64,000 bases of DNA from the NCBI GenBank assembly GCA_022695795.1, contig MU404064.1, forward strand, positions 186,001-250,000, given 5' to 3'. The notes below the pieces were generated by a model, which searched no databases, was not told the origin of the DNA, and saw only the letters and a program-made list of their open reading frames with translations. Below are positions 35,239 to 46,555 of the stretch, piece after piece (within the stretch, counting starts at the first letter, position 1; every line of letters starts with the position of its first letter). This DNA is from Biscogniauxia marginata (taxonomy: Eukaryota > Ascomycota > Sordariomycetes > Xylariales > Xylariaceae). Both the position numbers and the translations under genes were made by a program.

Positions 35239-35991
35239 GGCGGGCAGGCAGCAGGAGTGCTAGCTTCACGATCTTGTCCGGATAGGCGCTGACTGGATCG
35301 TTCGTTCACTGGGGTTGGGTTGGACACGACATTCGATGGTGCGCTCTTGGCTTAACTGAGGTAGCTAGCTATGTTGCGGGAGTTAGCTGGAGGAGGATCG
35401 GTAGTCTCCGGTGGGACAGGCAGCTTACATGGCGCTCGCTACGAGGAGGGCCGTCACGAATACGAGTTGTAGGTGGGATGTGGCCCGCGTGGGTTGGGAA
35501 GTAAGAAAGGTGCTAATGGAAAACGAGCTGCGACTCTTACGGGAGCTTTTGCGCTTACTACTTTTTAGCGTGGAAAGCACAAGCCGCACGAATTGAATTG
35601 GAAGTGGGATGTCTCAGAAATTCCGCAGCTTTGGCACCCGACGATTTGCCGGCCTTGCATATATGTACTTACACGAGCACCCAAGTACCCGAGTACCTAC
35701 CTTATGTACGTATGGGCAACAATGGATCCTAGTCGGAGATTCAGTTAGAGTGCCCCTCATGTAACGTGTAAGTAGGTAGCTATGATTCTTGTATTATGCA
35801 GCACACCAGACAAATACCCGTAACAGCAGGTTGCACGTAGGAACAGGTATTTGTTAGTGATCCGATATAATGTACTGCAGTGGCGAGACTATTGACACAT
35901 ATAATACAAGTAGATAGCCCGACTAGCTGTCTGTCTGGATAGCTGTCTGGAGCCAAGCGAGGCGAGGTTGAGGTTGGCTGCGTGGTGTTAT
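35239..35991. other. NAA15 promoter and flank of the Cid2-family gene
   Basis: About 750 bases without a supported gene. Contains TACCTA-type runs near 35690-35700. Confidence 0.5.
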
Positions 35992-36634
35992 CTAGCCACT
36001 GCGACGCTCTCCAGAGTCTCTCCATCTATTCAGAGATTCCTCGGCGTTTTGGGTCTCCTCGCCGCATCGCTCTTGAATTAAGCTCCAGGTGCGAGATCGG
36101 ACGATATTTTCGACGCTCCTTTCCTGCCTCAGCAGTAAGGCCAGTTTCTCTGTACGAGGTTCCCGAGGGAAGTATCGTCCAGAATACGGATCCAACCGTT
36201 CATCGACCACTCGCTCGCGGTTCTTTTCCGACTCTGCCGCACGGAGGCCTATCTCGGGATCATCCGGATCTGGGCTGGTGGCGACAAAGGCACAGTAGGT
36301 CAACACATCAGACCTTGCCTGCCAGGACGGGAAGAGGACCTTATCCTTAAATGACTGGCATGACCGAGAGTCTATCTGTCTCGAAGATGCGCGCGGGGTC
36401 CGGACAGAAGTAGACGTCGGGTCGAAGCCCGGCTTGGCAGGTGTCATGAGGGCATTGAGATTTTGGGTAATCGAGTCGTCAATTGCACCGCGAGATACGC
36501 GCAGAAAATCTGCGAGCAAGCGTAAGCGACCTCTAGCTACGTATCGACGGAGGGGGAATAAGCATACCCCTGAGCGCTACAGTGTTGAAGCAGAACTGCG
36601 GCGTCAGTTTGGGATGCGATGAGGCTTCGGTCAT
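35992..36634 (-). CDS. MIX23 / caffeine-induced death protein 2 (Cid2) family protein
   Basis: Two exons, 36634-36568 and 36509-35992; 585 bases, 194 residues. The 58-base intron (donor GTATGC, acceptor CTCGCAG) splits an Asp codon. The join gives QFCFNTVALRDFLRVSRGAI, which matches the family start. Other typical blocks are SCQSFKDKVLFPSWQARSDV, YCAFVATSPDPDDPE, RVVDERLDPYSGRYFPRE and RSRTWSLIQERCG. Conserved Cys residues in these blocks fit proteins imported into the mitochondrial intermembrane space by the Mia40 pathway, as known for MIX23. The fission-yeast member was named for caffeine sensitivity. It is head to head with RPT5. Confidence 0.85.
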
Positions 36635-37289
36635 GATATCATGAGTATTACTCGTAACGGCGGCACCCGTAGACGGAGCCGGGGTTCGGGCCCAGAGTAG
36701 GCCAGCCAGCGTGACGAATCGGAATTGTATTCAGTGAGGGGTCTCTGGACTGGACGCACAACTTAGAGGACCATTTCGAGAAATTGTTTGACTTCGACAA
36801 GCGAATTGCTTCGCAGGTTGACGAGGCGAGACAGAAGATCAGAACAGAAGAAGGCTGAACGAACGAATAAGAAGCCTCCTAGAATTAAATAAGGTTCCAG
36901 TCAGCATCAAGCTGCATGTGGGTGGGGCGGCGGGGCTATGCACTTTTTAGTCATAACATCGGTTATTGTGTATATATGTAGCAACCCGTATTTCCTGTCA
37001 ACCTACCTAGTGCCTCGCCTGATGAATGCATCGGGCTGATTACGCGACAGCACCTGCCTGCCTGTCCTGGAGCTCTGACCCGCGGCCTTGTGCGCTTCTA
37101 CTGCAGCTTAGAAGCTCTGGTGCGAACAGCATTCCATCATCCACCTCCCACCAACGACCGAACACAATTTACTATCACCAATATTTTCTGACGACGTAGC
37201 CTTGAGTCCTCACCGAATAACTACGCCGCCGCTATTTTCATCACCCGCAAGCCGCTTCTGCATCCAGCACTGAGCAATACATCATCACC
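36635..37289. promoter_or_regulatory. bidirectional promoter region, Cid2-family gene and RPT5
   Basis: A 655-base spacer between two divergent housekeeping genes must contain both promoters. The RPT5 side is pyrimidine- and CA-rich with no TATA box seen. I found no exact copy of the yeast proteasome element GGTGGCAAA. Confidence 0.6.
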
Positions 37290-38864
37290 ATGTCGAGTGC
37301 GCAAGATACGCAGCGTATTGAACGCCGTGGGTCCGACGACGACAAGGACAAGAAGGAAGAACGGAGTGACGAGGGTGGAAAGGACGGAGCCAAGGCAAAC
37401 GGCGATGGCGATGCAGACATGAAAGATGCCGAACCCGAAGTGGACGAGATCCTCGACGAGGAAATCCTAAGCCTCAGCACACAAGACCTACAGACCCGGA
37501 AACGTCTTCTCGAGAACGATGCCAGAATCATGAAGAGCGAGTTCCAGCGGTTATCGCACGAGAAGGCAACGATGGGCGAGAAGATCAAGGAGAATATGGA
37601 AAAAATTGCCAACAACCGGTTCGTCACCGTTGGTCCCTTGCTTTCCACGGCCTTCTCCCCGCTGACCGTAATTATCTAGGCAATTGCCGTACCTCGTTGG
37701 CAATGTTGTTGAGCTGCTTGATCTAGACCCCACGGCCGAATCATCCGAAGAAGGTGCCAATATCGACTTAGATGCGACCCGGGTGGGCAAGTCGGCAGTC
37801 ATCAAGACCTCTACGAGACAAACCATCTTCTTGCCCTTGATCGGCCTCGTCGACCCGGATGCCCTCAAGCCCGGTGACCTGATCGGCGTCAATAAGGATT
37901 CTTACCTCATCCTCGACACCCTGCCTGCTGAATATGACAGCCGAGTAAAGGCCATGGAAGTGGATGAAAAGCCTACCGAGAAGTACAGTGACGTGGGTGG
38001 GTTAGACAAGCAGATAGAGGAGCTTGTCGAAGCCATCGTTTGGCCCATGAAGGAGGCTGAGCGATTCAAGAAGATAGGCATCAAGGCACCCAAAGGTAGG
38101 TCTAAATACCCTGTTTAGCGTTTAAGGATTATCTGCTTACCTCGCTCTAGGTGCCCTTATGTACGGCCCCCCTGGAACTGGCAAAACTCTTTTGGCCCGA
38201 GCTTGCGCGGCCCAGACTGATGCTACTTTCCTCAAGTTAGCTGGCCCGCAGCTGGTCCAGATGTTCATAGGAGATGGTGCCAAGTTGGTACGCGACTGTT
38301 TCGCGCTAGCCAAGGAAAAAGCCCCGGCCATTATTTTCATCGATGAGCTGGATGCTGTCGGTACCAAGCGTTTCGACAGCGAGAAGAGTGGTGATAGAGA
38401 AGTACAGAGAACTATGTTGGAGTTGCTCAACCAACTTGATGGTTTCGCCTCAGACGATCGAATCAAGGTGCTGGCTGCAACGAATCGTGTCGACGTGCTC
38501 GATCCCGCCCTTCTGCGGTCTGGCCGTCTGGATCGGAAGATCGAGTTCCCTCTGCCCAACGAGGAAGCCAGAGCGCAAATTCTCAAGATCCACTCGCGCA
38601 AGATGAAAGTCGATGCGAATGTCAACTGGGGGGAGCTGGCACGGAGTACAGATGAGTTCGGAGGTGCGATGTTGAAGGCAGTCTGTGTTGAGGCTGGTAT
38701 GATCGCCTTGCGAATGGGCAAGAACAAGATCAGTCACGAACACTACGTAGACGCTATTGCGGAGGTCCAGGCGAAGAAGAAGGATGTAAGTTCTTGGCTC
38801 GCCGTTCTTTGCTTGCTTGTATTGAAACTAACAAATTCGACAGACCGTCAACTTCTATGCATGA
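37290..38864 (+). CDS. RPT5: 26S proteasome regulatory subunit 6A, AAA ATPase
   Basis: Four exons: 37290-37618, 37680-38095, 38151-38785 and 38844-38864; 1401 bases, 466 residues. All joins restore family sequence: [33 protein letters not shown] and KKKDTVNFYA at the C-terminus. A charged N-terminus and coiled coil are followed by the OB domain, then Walker A GPPGTGKT (about 254-261) and Walker B IIFIDE (about 309-314). The final exon encodes just TVNFYA and the stop. This C-terminal tail is the HbYX-like anchor that docks into the 20S alpha ring and opens the gate. Length is slightly above the usual 430-440 because of an acidic/Lys-rich N-terminal stretch. Function is certain from the motifs. 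Confidence 0.97.
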
Positions 38865-41463
38865 TCAGTTCTACTAACGAATCCACTGGAGCATGGGGTC
38901 CACATGATGACGATGGATGAGGGGAAAACTGTAATAGTATTTAGATTTTGCCTCCTAATAGACGGCTAAGTTGCCCTTGCTGTGCCCTTTGGTGTATCTC
39001 TGAAATTATCATGTACTCATAGGAAGCTCTTTTTGTGGAGTTCGAGTTTATGTCGTAGCGTCTTGATCAGCTTCCTACCTACCTACTAAACGTGAAATAC
39101 TGGTACCACTGGTTACGCCATTTCACCACAACACGCCAGTTACAGCCTTCTTCTATTTGAATGTAGACGGGGGATTTTTGTTAGATGTCCCGTTATATCT
39201 GCTATCATATGCTCTCTCATTGGTTCGTCTAACTACAGCTAAGCAATCATCCTGTCCGTTTAATATATAGAGAATTGCTTTCAGCTAATACTATTAGCAT
39301 CAATCCGCTGCTTTATACTATCTAGCATGGTATGAGACGGCAGCTTGACCTATGCGCCACACCAACTTATTTTTTACGTATCGTGTACTAGTCCCAGATG
39401 CTTTCCTGACCAAGCAAGTTGGATTCCTAGACGTCGCACATCTTCGGTCTCGACGAAGATCTTGCCGCCCCTAGGCAGGTTTATAGGTGTCTCCCACGAA
39501 CACTTGCGCTTGGACTTAGACTAGGAACATGGCCTGCTTGTAGGCCTTAAGAAATGGCCCTCCCCCTAGCCCCTTTCCCCTGATTAGCTGTCTATGGAGT
39601 GAAAATATTCGTCTGGAGCAAGGGAAGTTCCGCTATAGCTATAACGGCTAGGAATAATGGCAACTTCAAAAGAATAACGGGAGAGAGGGTAGAGAACAAA
39701 CAACCACTGGACAGGAAGGGCCTCGAACTCTTGTCAGGCGGTATAAACTCCTTTTCCTAGGTAGTCCCCTACCTTCGGAAGAGGCTAGTAGAATAAAAGC
39801 ATTTAGTTGTGTGAATAGTCTTGAAGACCATTCTAGATCCCCCCTTTCCCCTTGCCTTTACTATTTCCATCAATAGACTAGTAACTCGAGCATTGCCTTT
39901 GATACATACCACCTATGCTGCCGTGAACAACAGCTAGCGAACAGGGAGTTAGTTTCTTTTAGCATGGCCGATTTAGAAAAAAGAAACCGATAGGCGGAAG
40001 GCATCCCCGGCTCAGGTTTATATTACCAACATACCTGTACACTATACATATGAGCCATGTTTGAGGCCATCAGAGTGACGTGGCTTACTTCCGTGGAACG
40101 TAGTTGCCCCCTAATGGCCAACTTAATAGTATATGGTGGTGTGATGTAATATAGTGAATAATGCCATGAAGAATGACCATGCATAGTTTTCATCTCTAGT
40201 TCCCCCTACGATGGTTCATAGACCCTTGAATATAAAACCAACGTGCCTCTCAGAATAGAAAAGGGGAAGCCAGTATTTTCTAGCTAAATTAATAATTCTG
40301 GATGCCAATTCTGGATGCCGCATCTCCGGATGAGCATATAAGAAATAAACTATACTATATACTTATATTTGAGCCCATATTAAATGGCCTCGTGGTAGGT
40401 TCATTAGTCTTTAGCTCGTTTTTTGACTCACCTACGAGGACCTTGATAGAGATGCTATTATAAACTTGAGAGACTGGGGGTTTAATCATATTCTATTGCC
40501 TTAACCAACCTTGTATCTCCTATGATTCCATTGTTTGGTTAATCTGCATGTCCCGGTCTCTAGTTTTTACGAACAAGATATTCTAGCGGACAGGCTCCCG
40601 GAAGTTAGATCTAGCCGGACTACCGGCGGACGAACCGAGGAAGGTAGTGAGCTTGATTTGGCCTTCGAATGCTGGTCAACCGTACAATTGCCAACAATAA
40701 ATATATAGCTTAGTTAGGTAGCCACTAGAGAAATATTTACAGTGAGTGGAAAAAATTATCGTAAAACTTTGCTTTTTTATCTCTCCTGACTACTTATGTA
40801 CCTTACTTATTTATAATAACCTTAATAATTCAAATTTATATTGTTTTTATTATAAATTTAAGTGTATATAAATTAAAGGTAAAGCTTTTAAATGATATAG
40901 TTTTCTTTTAATTATATAAAGTTATATAATACTTACTTATAAGTAAAGCAGTTAAGTGGTGAAGGTGGTTATAAGGGGCAAAAATTGAAATTTTACGATA
41001 ATTTTTTCCACCCACTGTAGATGGCACTGGGAAGAAGAAAAAGGAGCTTGTCTCAAGCATTGTGGAGGTATTATAAAGCGAGTAAAGAAAAATGGCGATA
41101 ATTTGTTAGGATTAAGTTGTGGCCGGCTCAATCTTGAAAGTGATTAAGATGACTACCTATACAAGACGAAAGGATGTAACAAACGGGGAGGAGGGGAGGG
41201 AACCTTTTCGCGGATTCAGTAAGAAAACCAATATTTTTGGACTCGTTTTACATGGTTTACAAGATTTAGTTAATTGTAACGTACCTTACATAGTATAAAA
41301 GTCCATAACTACCTGGTAACTTAGTTAATTACGAGTCACGAAAGCTACCTAAGTAGTCATGTGGTCTATCAAAAATTTGTCCTCATTATAGTGATAATAT
41401 ATATCTATCATTCTGAGACCTTAAGCATGGCACTATGTTCCCTACCAGCTGAGTGGTCTTAGT
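38865..41463. other. 2.6 kb intergenic, AT-rich, contains a MITE
   Basis: Downstream flanks of RPT5 and the BTB gene. From about 40650 onward the DNA is strongly AT-rich. No motif-bearing reading frame. The inverted-repeat element at 40740-41017 is listed separately. Confidence 0.5.
40740..41017. mobile_element. Tc1/mariner-type MITE with 27-base terminal inverted repeats
   Basis: Left end 40740-40766 (CAGTGAGTGGAAAAAATTAT then CGTAAAA) and right end 40991-41017 are inverted copies with one difference (A/G at base 6). The 278-base element is flanked by TA on both sides (40738-40739 and 41018-41019), the target duplication of Tc1/mariner elements. The interior is AT-rich with no coding capacity, so it is non-autonomous. 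Seen directly; the superfamily is inferred from the TA sites. Confidence 0.85.
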
Positions 41464-42418
41464 CTAGCCCCTCATCATTTCCCCAATAATCGCTGCTGAA
41501 AATTCCCCAAACCCTTCCAATACATCTCGAAAATGGGGGCTTTTCCACAACACGTCAATTTTACATGCGATGTACTGGGTGAGCAGAGATCTCAGTTCGT
41601 CCTTGTGAGCACCTTTATCAGCCGTGTTCTGATAGCTGTATTCTACCAAGGTAGCAATGCCGCCAACTCCTCCGCAGATCAAATCGAACCCGACAAGTAA
41701 TATGTGCAGTTTCTTCAGCGAAAGCGTCGCGAGAGTCTGGATGTCGTAATAGTCGGCGAGGATGTAGAGACGCGCATGAGAGAGGAAGACCTCTGTATAG
41801 TTCAGTTGGGATATTGGCGGCAATTTTAGGATTCCCGTTGATGAACTGGGGACTCCGTAGCTTAACGCTTTGAACCGATTCCAAAGTCGATTGTTGTTGC
41901 TTGGTCTACTGGAAATCCCTTTCTTTTTTTCCTTCGGGAAGACGCCCCAAGACCCGAAATCGCCACTCACAAGCTCTTCAGGCGGTGGTTCAGGCGCGGG
42001 TTCAGGCGCGGGTTCAGGCGCAATTTCTAAATACCAGGATGCAGTTTTAGGATTGGTTGGTGCTGGACTCTTCATACTATGCTTACCAGAATCCTCCTTC
42101 ACAATATGAATGAACTCTGGCTTCGGTTCTTCGTAACTCCCGGTGTACGCGAATTGGCAAAAACGAACAAAGGTTCCTTCATCTACTTCGGGCCATTCGG
42201 CAACGCCCTCATTAGACTCTTTCATATTGTTGTTGACAAGGGCCCCAAGAGGCTTAGACAGATGAGCGAGCAGCTCGGCATGGACCATGAATTCCTTTTT
42301 GTCAGGGCCGACTAGGATTCGGAATGGCTTCGAAGCCACGATACTATATGACGAGTTAAAAGAACTGGAACAAGGCCTGGGGTCTAGATACTAACCGCTC
42401 GTATGATAGACTCGCCAT
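41464..42418 (-). CDS. BTB/POZ-domain protein
   Basis: Two exons, 42418-42396 and 42343-41464; 903 bases, 300 residues. The first exon has only 23 bases and codes the start MASLSYER. The 52-base intron (GTTAGT...CATATAG) restores the frame into IVASKPFRILVGPDKKEF, the usual opening of fungal BTB proteins. BTB signs: FMVHAELLAHLSKPLGALV, then EWPEVDEGTFVRFCQFAYTG. A PEPAPEPAPEPPPE linker breaks the domain from a C-terminal helical part (LSHARLYILADYYDIQTLAT, then LSLKKLHILL) that resembles the continuation of BTB proteins. Such proteins may serve as cullin-3 adaptors; no partner domain is present. Without the tiny first exon there is no upstream ATG in frame. Confidence 0.87.
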
Positions 42419-44345
42419 TCTGCAGCTGATTTTGTCTGAAGCTCCCGGATCTGCAGAATACTACTAATCCAGATCAACCTAGATGTTCAACCTGGATGTT
42501 GGGAATAGAAAATCCAACCCCCAGCCTTGCCGAGCGGGGTCCTCAAACAGGAGAGAGGCCGCCCAGCCTAACTCACCAATCAGACAGTGGAACAGTTGGT
42601 TCTGATCGCGGGTGGCTGCCTACGTAAAGCCGTATACCTGATACATTGGTAACACATTCTTTCTACTTCGAATTTTTTTCAGCCATAATTATTTGTGCCT
42701 GAACTATCAACCCAATAGAATTCCTTAATCTCCGCCACCTTTCCGCAAAACAGATACACCAATCATTCATCCTATTGTCACCAGGATGATTCGTGAAATA
42801 AGTTTCGAACATTCTCTTTGATTCTCGAATATAGAAGACAACAAATTTGTCAACTTTGGAGGAATGGGGGGGGGGGGGGGCTGACTGTAGTTCTGAGGTG
42901 AATAAAAGGTCTAGAAAAAGATGCCATGTCTCCAGTTGTACATTGAGATTACTAGACAAACCTAACATGTTGATCTCTGCCGACGTTTCAGAACTATCTA
43001 TATACATTCTTTTGATGGTTTCAGCAATAAAATATCTTGCATGAGGCTGTCTACACTATAGCTGGCGTTCTTCTAAAAATGATTATCAGGTAACACGGGC
43101 TTTGGCAATGGGAGAGCTCCGCTCCTTACCCTATGTCCTCCTATACTATAGAGCTCGTAATAAACGAGCAATAAAAATAAGAATGTTCAAGGGTGTCCTA
43201 GGCAGAAAAGCCCTGTACCAAATCGTTAATCAAGATACGATCAATAGAATATACTACACTACCGTTAGCAATCCCCAATAAGAGTTGTCGGGACTTTTCA
43301 GTGTTCCTAATTTTGTTGTAATCGAAAAGGACTTAAGTTCAAGACGCATATGTTGATCGAAAGACCCCGCCACAGTCATTTTCAACGAAGCAGATATAAT
43401 TGTTGAGATGAGCCGAAGATGTGAGGATAGGATCAAGTGTATTAGTTCAAGGTGAGTCTAGATAGGATGGGCGAAACCCATCCTATATATGTAGATACAG
43501 GTGACAAGGGTCGTATAGCCCCATATTTCAACAATTTTATGGAAATGTCGGCCTTTAAGATGGAGTGTTAAAGAGGAAAGGTTGTTTATACCTTTCGAGC
43601 AACAATACTAGTCATTAAATAACTAATAAATTATGTTTTACATTAATACATTATATTTAACATGTTTTTAAAATAGTTACCAACTATATTTGTAAATTTA
43701 TAAACTAAAATCTAAGATTATACTTATATAATGAAATGTTAAAATAATAATTATAACTATATAATGTTTTTATTTTAACTTAAACGCTTAGGAATCCACG
43801 TTTATGTCAGGATTCAAATTATAAGCAAAATCTATGTCACTATTACTTCAATTGCCCGCCTTGTACTATTGAAATACGGTGATATACCTCTGTACCACCC
43901 TTAGGCTCCTACATATATGTAGATGGGCAATATAGACTCATCTTGGACTAATACACTTGATCCTATCCTCATATCTTCGTCCCATCTTAACATATACAAA
44001 TGTGCCAGTACGCTACGTTGCCTTCTTTTCTTATTTCAGTTTTTTTCCTTTTCCATTTCCTTTTTCCAGAATAGCGTGACTATAGGTTTTGAGTCGGATG
44101 CTGAGGCAGTTGAGCATCTGGTTCTGCTAATATGGCCCCAACAGTGCGAACTGCCTTGAACAAGACTGTTGATAGAGTCGCGCATGGGACAGCAAGAATT
44201 ACAATCATCAGACCCAGCGATGGAGGTTTCTGGGCCCCAAGTAAGGGGCTACTCACAGGGGCCAGAAACCAGCTGATGACGACATCCATCAGTACTGCTC
44301 CAATAACCACGCAATACTTAGCACTATTAAAATGGTAAGCACGTA
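42419..44345. other. 1.9 kb AT-rich intergenic with inverted-repeat element
   Basis: Lies between the BTB gene promoter and the 3' end of the Est1-type gene. Contains a run of 15 G (42866-42880), an AT-rich core (43600-43860) and the inverted-repeat element at 43401-43992. A 115-codon minus frame at 42663-43007 was rejected. Confidence 0.5.
43401..43992. mobile_element. inverted-repeat (MITE-like) element with 60-base arms
   Basis: Arms at 43401-43460 and 43933-43992 are inverted copies over about 60 bases, with six differences. Five of these are transitions. The shared core is GAGGATAGGATCAAGTGTAT with flanking matches. The 470-base interior is AT-rich and non-coding, and an internal hairpin (43462-43471 with 43477-43486) lies beside the left arm. 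I could not define a target duplication with confidence. Consistent with a non-autonomous DNA element altered by repeat-induced point mutation. Confidence 0.7.
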
Positions 44346-45975
44346 CTATTTAGAAAAGGCTTGAGTTGGGACTGACAGTTGTTGTCGGCTCTGCCTCATT
44401 CCGCTTTTGCGAAAGTCATATGACATCCACATGTAGGTCAAGACTGCACACACGATGCCGGCACTAATGGCTGTTAATAATCGGGAATAGGATAGGTGAT
44501 TTTTCTCCGTACTTGAGTAGAAAAGAGCTATTTCAGAGAAGAAAGAATTAGGGATGAGATTACTCACCTAACGATTACATCAAGAGGCACGTCACCCACC
44601 GAAACCATAATGAGATATGACCACGTGGATACCCACATGCCAAGTCCCAGGAAGCTCCATGCGTCACGATGGTAAACTGATAGGACAACGTAACCAGATA
44701 CAGCACCTAGCAGACATGTATACCATATTATGTTGAAAGCTAGTGGACTGTTCGAGTCCTCGTCTCGAGGATAAGAGGTGTCTTGGATGGGAGAAGCTAA
44801 AGCTGTGGGAAGAGCTGAGGAGAGAATCATCAACACTGATGTCGATGGATGGAAGGCCAATGCACGGGAACAGAGCCCTGGAACCTGGGTCTCGAGTCTC
44901 CCAAAATTTTTATAGCTCTCATTAGTGAACCTCTCCAATGTTTCCATCGTTTGGTTGTAACGTGTCATGACACATTCTCTAACGCTGTCAAAGGGCAGAG
45001 GGGCAAGAAGTGACCTCGTGTAGCAGAACAGTTGCTGAAGAGCATCGGGCCGTGCTAGCATAGTTAGATGATGGTATAAGCGTCCTGTTGTCGGAGTCGT
45101 ATCGCTTGCTTTTGGGTACCAATGGTAGGAGATGCATGTCGGTATTTCTCGATCTTGTATATCGTCATCCTCGATAGCCATTCTGGTCGTCGTCAGCTTT
45201 GAACGAAACAATAAGGCCCAGCTACAAACCGATATCTCACAAGGTCCGCAAGACATTCGATCCATGTATCTTCAAATGACGGGACGGTCTCGTATAACAA
45301 AGCCATCATCGAATAGGCCAAATATATGAAGGTGAGCATATGCTCCAGGGAGCCTGGCAATCTATGCCTAAGAAGTTCCAGGAAGGTATGGATTCCATGG
45401 CGCCACATCCGAGAGGGCATGGCATATTTTGAAGCGAGGCGGCGCAGCGCAATGCTAGCTGACGGATGCTGTGAAGCTAGAAAGAAGTCATGGTGTTCGT
45501 GGAGAAGGGTACGATGTAGGGCAATGAGTGCTTGCCATTGTTCGTTATTTAACTTCGCATCACACTGCGAGGCTTGAGCATTATCGACTTCAATACACTT
45601 CGACTCTACCATGACAAGACCGGCATATATACCTTTGACTTCCGCGACGAGCTGTTCCTGACTGATGGGGCGAGTTTCTGGTTGCTTTATGAGTTGGATA
45701 CTACAACCCAGATCATGAATCTTCCCATCCGAATCGGACTCGGGAGGCCCTCGCGAACGTGGTGGGCGGTCTGACAGGTAGTTTCGTGGCGACGAAGCAT
45801 GGTGGTCTATATTTCCCTGCGGTGGGGAACATCGGAGGAGGAGAGGTGGATTGTCGGTTGCTTCAGATCTCGAGTCCCAGTGAAGTCGTGGTTTGGGATA
45901 ATGTGGATGTGATTGTGCGATAGATCCAATCCATTTACCCCCTGTGTCTCTTGCTTCAAGGCCGTCACAACCCAT
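44346..45975 (-). CDS. Est1-type (DNA/RNA-binding domain) protein with membrane-helix tail
   Basis: Proposed exons 45975-45230, 45182-44568 and 44463-44346; 1479 bases, 492 residues. The core contains LNNEQWQALIALHRTLLHEH, then HDFFLASQHPSAS and KYAMPSRMWRHGIHTFLELL. It continues with LPGSLEHMLTFIYLAYSMMA and, across the first join, LADLVRYRMAIEDDDIQDRE and TGRLYHHLTMLARPDALQQL. This is the Est1-type family with tetratricopeptide-like helices, abundant in Sordariomycetes. The C-terminus adds about four hydrophobic segments (for example FNIIWYTCLLGAVSGYVVLS and SFLGLGMWVSTWSYLIMVSV), so it is probably membrane-bound. The start at 45975 is the first ATG; open frame extends upstream without one. 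The last exon is uncertain: ignoring the final intron gives a stop at 44564. Confidence 0.72.
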
Positions 45976-46555
45976 TCTATTTGTAACCTGTAGAACGAGA
46001 GATGTGCCGTTGTGAGGATCCCACAGCGAGTTTGTTCGAGGGGCAGGGAGGCTAAGGTCGGGTGTGTATTGGGCGAAGCAAAATGTTTGTGGGAAGGGGA
46101 CAGAAACAAGCCGGTCTCTCTCGGCTGAGTTTATAAAGCGACTTGTAGGTGTGGAGGGGTTGTCAGTCCCAAGGAAGGAGGCAGGGACGTTTCCGTGCAA
46201 GTCGCAAGTTCCGCAGCAGGGGGGCGGGAGCAGCCAGCAACAAGGCTGCCAATGGCAGCACAACACGAGCAAGTCAAGTATTATATCAGCATGGCTGAGG
46301 GCTTAACCCCGCTCCTGTCCTCCTTCTTCAGGATTCTCACGTGTTTCCGATAACGCCTCTTTGCCGCCAGGCTGTATGCAGTAGTCGCCTTTTTTTCTGA
46401 TAACTTCCCCAGCCGTATTTCAATGAAGGGTCTACAACTCGTATTACATACACCATTTTATCAACTCAGTAGATTCCACAACCATTTATATCCCGAACCC
46501 GAAATTGTAGTCGGCGACAATTTTATTAGTTCTCTGCGACAGCGTGCTACGAACC
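45976..46555. promoter_or_regulatory. divergent promoter region, Est1-type gene and membrane protein gene
   Basis: A 580-base spacer between two head-to-head genes. On the minus strand an open frame continues to about 46272 with no ATG, so it is probably 5' leader. No precise elements identified. Confidence 0.45.

Noticed and set aside
42866..42880. Run of 15 G residues
   Set aside because: A homopolymer of this type is a common slippage or assembly feature. No biological role suggested.
42663..43007. A 115-codon minus-strand open frame next to the BTB gene
   Set aside because: It runs through a 15-G homopolymer (giving a Pro run), has no domain or signal, and lies in AT-rich DNA. Likely chance.
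44080..44310. Hydrophobic minus frame as a separate gene
   Set aside because: Starts with GTG and not ATG, and would need a 23-base intron to join the upstream gene. Kept only as an alternative end in a finding.
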